In this document: piece by piece, positions 60,701-64,000 of the stretch
Layout of the letters: every line of letters starts with the position of its first letter
How positions within the stretch are numbered: the first letter of the stretch is position 1
DNA from: JASHUC01 sp035523875
Lineage (GTDB): Bacteria; Pseudomonadota; Gammaproteobacteria; Steroidobacterales; Steroidobacteraceae
DNA: 64,000 nt
Assembly (NCBI GenBank): GCA_035523875.1
Contig: DATKPY010000029.1
Location: 1 to 64,000, forward strand
Direction: 5' to 3'
Notes under the pieces: generated by a model
What the model was told of the DNA's origin: nothing
Database searches by the model: none
Seen by the model: only the letters and a program-made list of their open reading frames with translations
Made by a program: the position numbers and the translations under genes

Positions 60701-60986
60701 GCTCGAACGTCAGGGTGATGCTCGAGGCGCCGCGGTTATTCGAGGTGGAGGTGAAGTAAAGCAGGTGATCGAGACCGGTGAGCTGCTGCTCGATCACCTG
60801 GGTCACCGTCTGCTCGACGGTCTGCGCGTTTGCTCCCGGATAGTTCGCCGAGACGGCAACCTGCGGGGGGGCGATGTCAGGGTAGGCCTCGACCGGCAGT
60901 CGCGTGATCGAGATGATCCCGCCCAGGGTGACGAGGATTGCGATGACCCAAGCGAAAACCGGGTGGTCGATGAAAAAGCGTGCCAT
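57732..60986 (-). CDS. HAE1-type RND multidrug efflux permease (AcrB-like)
   Basis: Inner-membrane proton-driven exporter of 1084 residues, the normal length. Typical features: FFIDHPVFAWVIAILVTLGG, PDIAPPQVAVSANYPGANA, the proton-relay Asp pair in GIVVDDAIVVIESVERI, PGGFLPEEDQGY and the final Gly-rich TM block. A Ser/Thr/Ala-rich insertion (VATTTSAGTGTSLLASTSPQ area, about residue 790-815) is longer than in AcrB and lies in the porter domain. It is followed on its transcript by nothing on the same strand. The adaptor gene is immediately upstream (12 bp), so the two form one operon; no outer-membrane factor gene is present. Confidence 0.95.
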   Translation of the reverse strand: MARFFIDHPVFAWVIAILVTLGGIISITRLPVEAYPDIAPPQVAVSANYPGANAQTVEQTVTQVIEQQLTGLDHLLYFTSTSNNRGASSITLTFEPGTNPDIAAVQTQARVQLAEPRLPAEVNQQGISVFKQTPGQIMVVALRSDNGRYDSWALNNILSAQVIDQITRIDGVASAQQFGSEYAMRIWLDPDKLHAYGLSAAQVLATVEDQNVQVAAGSIGALPAVAGQKLSMTVTTRGRFNTPEQFENIIVRANANGTTVRLSDVARVQLAPYTFGNDLRIDNVPIAGMGINALPGADALKVVRAVEARMNQLQSTFPPGVTWFIPFDQSQFITISIREVVLTLAGAVALVFVTMLIFLQSFRATLIPTLVMPAALMGAFIGMYVVGFSINTLSLFGVALAIGIVVDDAIVVIESVERIMREEQLSPRNATRKAMGQITGAIVAITLVLAAVFIPSALQTGSVGAIYRQFALTIAISMLFSAFFALSFTPALCATLLRPAHLKPNIVFRGFNRAYEICLTAYMRRVFQSVRHTPRWMAAFAVLVAVGVYLFLRLPGGFLPEEDQGYAYVIVQTQPGATLARTTEVLRQVDAILLQSEAVKRVMQVSGFSFIGQGENVGLGFVQLKPWSERKETAAQFIRWANITLSQRIRDAQVFAVNLPTIRSLGNFGGFDFYLEDRTGLGHALLTEAQNTLVEHARSSPILTNVQPNQLADAPQLRLSVDRVQAESMGLSVSDIYTALQLMLAPVYANDFYYGGRVLRVLLQADAPYRMSPEALNHFYVPSTLPASTVATTTSAGTGTSLLASTSPQTFTSAGSAGTPSIANMIPLSAVVHPSWEVAPTSLTRYDGYSAVEITGANAAGYSSGEAMQEMQRLVGAYLPNGIGFDWAGQSLQEIVSGRQAPLLFGLSILVVYLALAALYESWAIPFAVMLVVPIGVLGAILAAKLRGLPNDVFFKVGLITIIGLAAKNAILIVEFAVTEHASGKTLHDAVVEAARLRFRPILMTSFAFILGVMPLVLSSGAGANARHAIGTGVAGGMLSAALLGVLFVPVFYVTVRRLMRDPLDGPARPRGEAVPAPVPGSTE

Positions 60987-60998
60987 GGGTGCTCGCGG

Positions 60999-62171
60999 CT
61001 ACTCCTCCGGGCGCGCGGCGAGTGCGGCTCCGGCGATGGTTGCCGGCGCGCTCGTGTAGGGCACCGCGCGCGCCACCATCCCCGGCCGCACCTTGTCGAC
61101 GCCGGAGACGATCACCTGATCGCCCTCGCTCAGGCCCTGCGTGACGATCCAGTCCGAACCCGACATGGTGCTCGCAGCGATGCGCTTCTGGACGACCTTG
61201 CCGTCCGCACCGACGACCTCGACGTAGGCGCCCGTCGCATCGCGGCGCACGGCGTCCTGGGAAACCAAGTACGCATGGTTCTCGTGGCCGAGGATGAGGC
61301 GGATGTTGACGAACATGCCGGGCAGCAGCAGCCGATCGGGATTGGCGATGATGCCGCGGAAGGCGAGCGCGCCGTTGGTCGGATCGACCGTCACGTCGGC
61401 GAAGTCGACGATCCCGATCTCGTGGTACGGCTGCCCGTTCGGGAGGATCACCTCGAGCTGCGCCTTGTCATGGGCGATGAGCGTCACCGCGCCCGTTCGC
61501 TCCTCCTCACGCAGGCGCAGGATCTCGTCGGCGGGACGGTCGAAGTTCACGTACAGGTGATCGATCTGCTGGATGGTCGTGAGGAGCGTCGCTTCTCCCT
61601 GGCCGACGAGGGCGCCCTCGGTCACATCCTGCTCTCCCGAGCGCCCGGAGATCGGCGAGGTGACGGTCGCATAGCCGAGATTGATGCGCGCGGCCTCCAC
61701 GTTCGCCTCGGCCTGCTTCACCGCGGCGGCGGTGGAGCGCTGGTTCGCATCGCTCGTGTCTACATCGGAGCGCGACACGAGACCTCCCGGCAGCAGGGAG
61801 CGGTTGCGCTCGGCGGTCACGAACGCATTGCGCGCATTGGCTTCGGCCTGGGCGAGCGCGGCGAGGGCGGCATCGAGCGCCGCGCGGAGCGGCGCGGGGT
61901 CGATCTGGAACAGTCCCTGCCCCTCGCGCACCTCGGAACCCTCCGTGTAGAGCCTCTTGAGCAGGATCCCCGCCACGCGCGCGCGCACATCCGCCGTGCG
62001 CACGGGCGAGAGCCGCCCGACGAGATCCCGCGTGAGGGGGACCGACTCGGCATGCACGGCCACCACGCCCACTTCCGGAGGCGCCTGCGGCGCGTGCTGC
62101 GGGGCCCGGCTGCATGCCGCAGTGAGTATCAGCGCTGCCGCGAGCGCGGCGCGCGAGAGCAGTAACCGCAT
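60999..62171 (-). CDS. RND efflux periplasmic adaptor (membrane fusion protein)
   Basis: Lipoprotein of 390 residues with lipobox LTAAC, then the alpha-hairpin and lipoyl halves (VRARVAGILLKRLYTEGSEV and YATVTSPISGRSGEQ), and beta-barrel and membrane-proximal domains (GMFVNIRLILG, DWIVTQGLSEGDQVI). It links the AcrB-like pump to an outer-membrane channel such as a TolC homologue encoded elsewhere. It is the first gene of the pump operon. No TetR/MarR regulator is adjacent, so control is not evident. Confidence 0.95.
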   Translation of the reverse strand: MRLLLSRAALAAALILTAACSRAPQHAPQAPPEVGVVAVHAESVPLTRDLVGRLSPVRTADVRARVAGILLKRLYTEGSEVREGQGLFQIDPAPLRAALDAALAALAQAEANARNAFVTAERNRSLLPGGLVSRSDVDTSDANQRSTAAAVKQAEANVEAARINLGYATVTSPISGRSGEQDVTEGALVGQGEATLLTTIQQIDHLYVNFDRPADEILRLREEERTGAVTLIAHDKAQLEVILPNGQPYHEIGIVDFADVTVDPTNGALAFRGIIANPDRLLLPGMFVNIRLILGHENHAYLVSQDAVRRDATGAYVEVVGADGKVVQKRIAASTMSGSDWIVTQGLSEGDQVIVSGVDKVRPGMVARAVPYTSAPATIAGAALAARPEE

Positions 62172-62416
62172 GGGGGTGGCTTCGGGTCCGTGAAAAGCGA
62201 TGTGCCGTTCGGAAGCATTCTATCGAACCCGGCAGCAGGACGCGCCGCCGCATGCCCGGATCGCCGATCGCTTTACTCGACCGTCAAGTCAGTCTCAACG
62301 CGCTAGCATACCTTCCCTGGGCCCGCTCGCCGCACCGCGGTGCGTTGATCGGCCCAGTCAACTGATGCAGGATTCCCGCGTCGCGCCGCGCGGTGCGCAT
62401 TGCGGAGTGCGAGAAG

Positions 62417-63862
62417 ATGGTCGCTACGAGCCCCCGAGACCCGCTCCCGGTGCGCAACCCGCGCACCGGGGAGATCGACCTCACCATTACGCCCGCCTCG
62501 GAGCCCGAGATCGCGGCGCTCTGCGCGCGGCTGCGCGGGGCGCAGCGCCATTGGGCCGACGCGCCCCTCGAGCACCGGATCGCCGTCATGCGGCGCTGGG
62601 CCGAGCGGCTGAAGGCGCACCGCGCGGCGCTCGTCGAGGCCGACTCGATCGACACCGGCTACGGGCAGATCTCGCGCGTCGCTCCGGACATGGTGATCGG
62701 GGCCGTCACGCGCTTGGCCGCGCACGCGCCGGCCGTGCTGCAGCAGGCGCGGCGCTCGGGGAAATCCCCGCCCATGCCGCACGTTCACTTCGACACGAAC
62801 CTCAAGCCCTATCCGCTGCTCGGGGTGATCGGACCGTGGAACGCGCCGCTCATGCTCTCCACGCTCCATGCGATTCCAGCGCTCTACGCGGGGTGTGCGG
62901 TGATCGTCAAGCCGAGCGAGATCGCGCCGCGGTTCGTGCGCCCGATGATGCAGACGATCGCCGAGGTGCCCGAGCTCGCCGCCGTGCTCACATTCGTGGT
63001 GGGCGATGCGGCGACGGGCGAGGCGATCATCGAGCACGTCGATATCGTCAACTTCACCGGCAGCGTCCCGAACGGGCGCAAGGTGGCCGAGGCGTGCGCG
63101 CGGCGCTTCATCCCCGCGATGCTCGAGCTCGGGGGCAAGGATCCCGTCGTCATCACCGAGACCGCGGACCTCGAGCACGCCGCCAAGGCGGTGGTGCGGG
63201 GAGCGGTGACCAGCACCGGCCAGGTGTGCTTCTCGATCGAGCGGATCTATGTGCACGAGAGCGTCCACGACCGCTTCGTCGAGCGGCTGATCGCGGAGAG
63301 CGCGCGCGTCGAGCTCAACTACCCCGATCCGGCGCGCGGCCAGATCGGTCCGTTCATCTCCGCGCGCCAGGCCGCAATCGTCGATGAGCACATCGAGGAT
63401 GCGCTCGCCAAGGGGGCGCAGCTGCGCTGCGGCGGCAAATCGGTGAATCTCGGCGGCGGGCTCTACATGTATCCGACCGTGCTCGTCGAGGTGAACCATG
63501 GGATGAAGATCATGCGCGATGAGACCTTCGGGCCGGTAATGCCGGTGATGCGCTATCGCACGGCGGAGGAGGCGGTGCATCTCGCAAACGATACGGACTA
63601 CGGACTTTCGGCCGCCGTGATCGCCGGCAGCGAGGCCGAGGCGCGCCGGATCGCCGATCGGCTGGAAGCAGGCGTGGTGAGCGTGCAGGACACGTTTCTC
63701 ACCTTCGCGGGCTTCGGCGTCGCCGAGTGGGAATCGTTCAAATACTCCGGCATGGGTGGCCGCAGCGCGGGCCTGCTCGCCTTCATGCGCAAGCAAGCCG
63801 TGCTCGTCAATACCGCGGAGCCCGCGAGCATGGTCGAGGAGCCGCTCAAGGCGACGGCGTGA
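62417..63862 (+). CDS. Aldehyde dehydrogenase
   Basis: NAD(P)+-dependent aldehyde dehydrogenase of 481 residues. Motifs: GVIGPWNAPLMLS, VIVKPSEIAP, FTGSVPNGRKV, catalytic Glu in LELGGKDPVV, nucleophile Cys in STGQVCFSIERIYV, ETFGPVMP. GGAG 9 nt upstream supports ATG 62417; a GTG at 62393 would add 8 residues. The unusual run around HFDTNLKPYPL and the C-terminal GMGGRSAGLLAFMRKQAVLV match aldehyde dehydrogenases of the benzaldehyde/coniferyl aldehyde type. It is divergent from the pump adaptor across 245 bp and has no operon partners. Confidence 0.92.
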   Translation: MVATSPRDPLPVRNPRTGEIDLTITPASEPEIAALCARLRGAQRHWADAPLEHRIAVMRRWAERLKAHRAALVEADSIDTGYGQISRVAPDMVIGAVTRLAAHAPAVLQQARRSGKSPPMPHVHFDTNLKPYPLLGVIGPWNAPLMLSTLHAIPALYAGCAVIVKPSEIAPRFVRPMMQTIAEVPELAAVLTFVVGDAATGEAIIEHVDIVNFTGSVPNGRKVAEACARRFIPAMLELGGKDPVVITETADLEHAAKAVVRGAVTSTGQVCFSIERIYVHESVHDRFVERLIAESARVELNYPDPARGQIGPFISARQAAIVDEHIEDALAKGAQLRCGGKSVNLGGGLYMYPTVLVEVNHGMKIMRDETFGPVMPVMRYRTAEEAVHLANDTDYGLSAAVIAGSEAEARRIADRLEAGVVSVQDTFLTFAGFGVAEWESFKYSGMGGRSAGLLAFMRKQAVLVNTAEPASMVEEPLKATA

Positions 63863-63945
63863 GCCGGTGCACCCCCCCGCGCGCGCCGACGGTACAATGC
63901 TTGCAGCCTGAACTGACAAGGCGTGAATCGGAGGCTCGACCACCC

Positions 63946-64000
63946 ATGCGCAAGATGCTCACCACGGCGCTCCTCCCCGCGACCGCCCTACTCTTTCTCG
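63946..64000 (+). CDS. Exported protein, 5' end only
   Basis: Open frame running off the window. It begins MRKMLTTALLPATALLFL, which has the look of a signal peptide. GGAGG lies 11 nt upstream of the ATG. Too short to identify. Confidence 0.5.
   Translation, partial: MRKMLTTALLPATALLFL

Noticed and set aside
59391..62165. Plus-strand frame of about 920 codons opposite the RND pump and adaptor
   Set aside because: Asp/Arg/Glu/His-rich shadow of two clear minus-strand genes.
1..64000. CRISPR arrays, insertion sequences, prophage, tRNA or rRNA genes
   Set aside because: No regularly spaced repeats, transposase or integrase motifs, terminal repeats or RNA-gene signatures were recognised by eye; a tRNAscan or covariance search could still reveal a small RNA gene.

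Overview
The window is uniformly GC-rich, densely coded and shows no IS element, phage, tRNA, rRNA or CRISPR that I could recognise. Two TonB-dependent receptors, an HAE1-type RND pump, hutF/hutG, a bufferin cluster and many catabolic oxidoreductases point to a free-living heterotrophic proteobacterium. The overall style fits a gammaproteobacterium such as the Steroidobacterales/Nevskiales, but that placement is only a guess from gene content.

Region 1 (1-14425, all minus strand) reads as a complete guanidine-nitrogen locus. A NikR-like regulator heads an operon of two urea-carboxylase-associated proteins (the carboxyguanidine deiminase family), a biotin-dependent urea/guanidine carboxylase, allophanate hydrolase and a NitT/TauT-type ABC importer. 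Behind it lies a second unit, a TonB-dependent receptor and an ArgE-like M20 hydrolase, preceded by an unmistakable guanidine-I (ykkC) riboswitch. A sigma-54-like promoter sits directly upstream of the riboswitch, and the leader offers mutually exclusive pairings that could hide the receptor's Shine-Dalgarno. The regulator gene has a good sigma-70 promoter overlapped by a 26-bp AT-rich palindrome.

Region 2 (14469-18231) has a biotin-less oxaloacetate decarboxylase/pyruvate carboxylase-type carboxyltransferase divergent from a citryl-CoA-lyase-like protein and an MFS transporter. Region 3 (18240-25420) carries an M48 protease, then an ECF sigma/DUF3379 anti-sigma pair divergent from bufABC, which encode a six-cysteine bufferin-type metallophore precursor, its MNIO (DUF692) enzyme and the DUF2063 partner. 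This is followed by an unusual in-frame fusion of an amino-acid permease with an M61-like metallopeptidase.

Region 4 (25430-41000) is mixed catabolism: FMN hydroxyacid oxidase, FAH-family hydrolase, M13 peptidase, divergent hutG/hutF around a perfect 15-bp inverted repeat, a second TonB receptor with a small HELSH/CxxC protein, DUF6152, an amidase, an outer-membrane barrel and a beta-hydroxyacid dehydrogenase. Region 5 (40932-48874) is an isoquinoline-oxidoreductase-type molybdoenzyme pair followed by a tight four-gene operon (aldehyde dehydrogenase, carotenoid/stilbene oxygenase, MetE-like protein, dihydroxyphthalate-decarboxylase-like protein). Region 6 (48882-64000) has a small lipoprotein, RecQ, a kinase-less 7TM-GAF protein followed by the wreck of a LuxR-type response regulator, a TcuA-like flavoprotein with a bicupin, a GMC oxidoreductase with an EthD protein, an RND pump with its adaptor, and another aldehyde dehydrogenase.

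All coordinates and motifs were read by eye. Starts were chosen from Shine-Dalgarno spacing, overlap with the upstream gene and family length.
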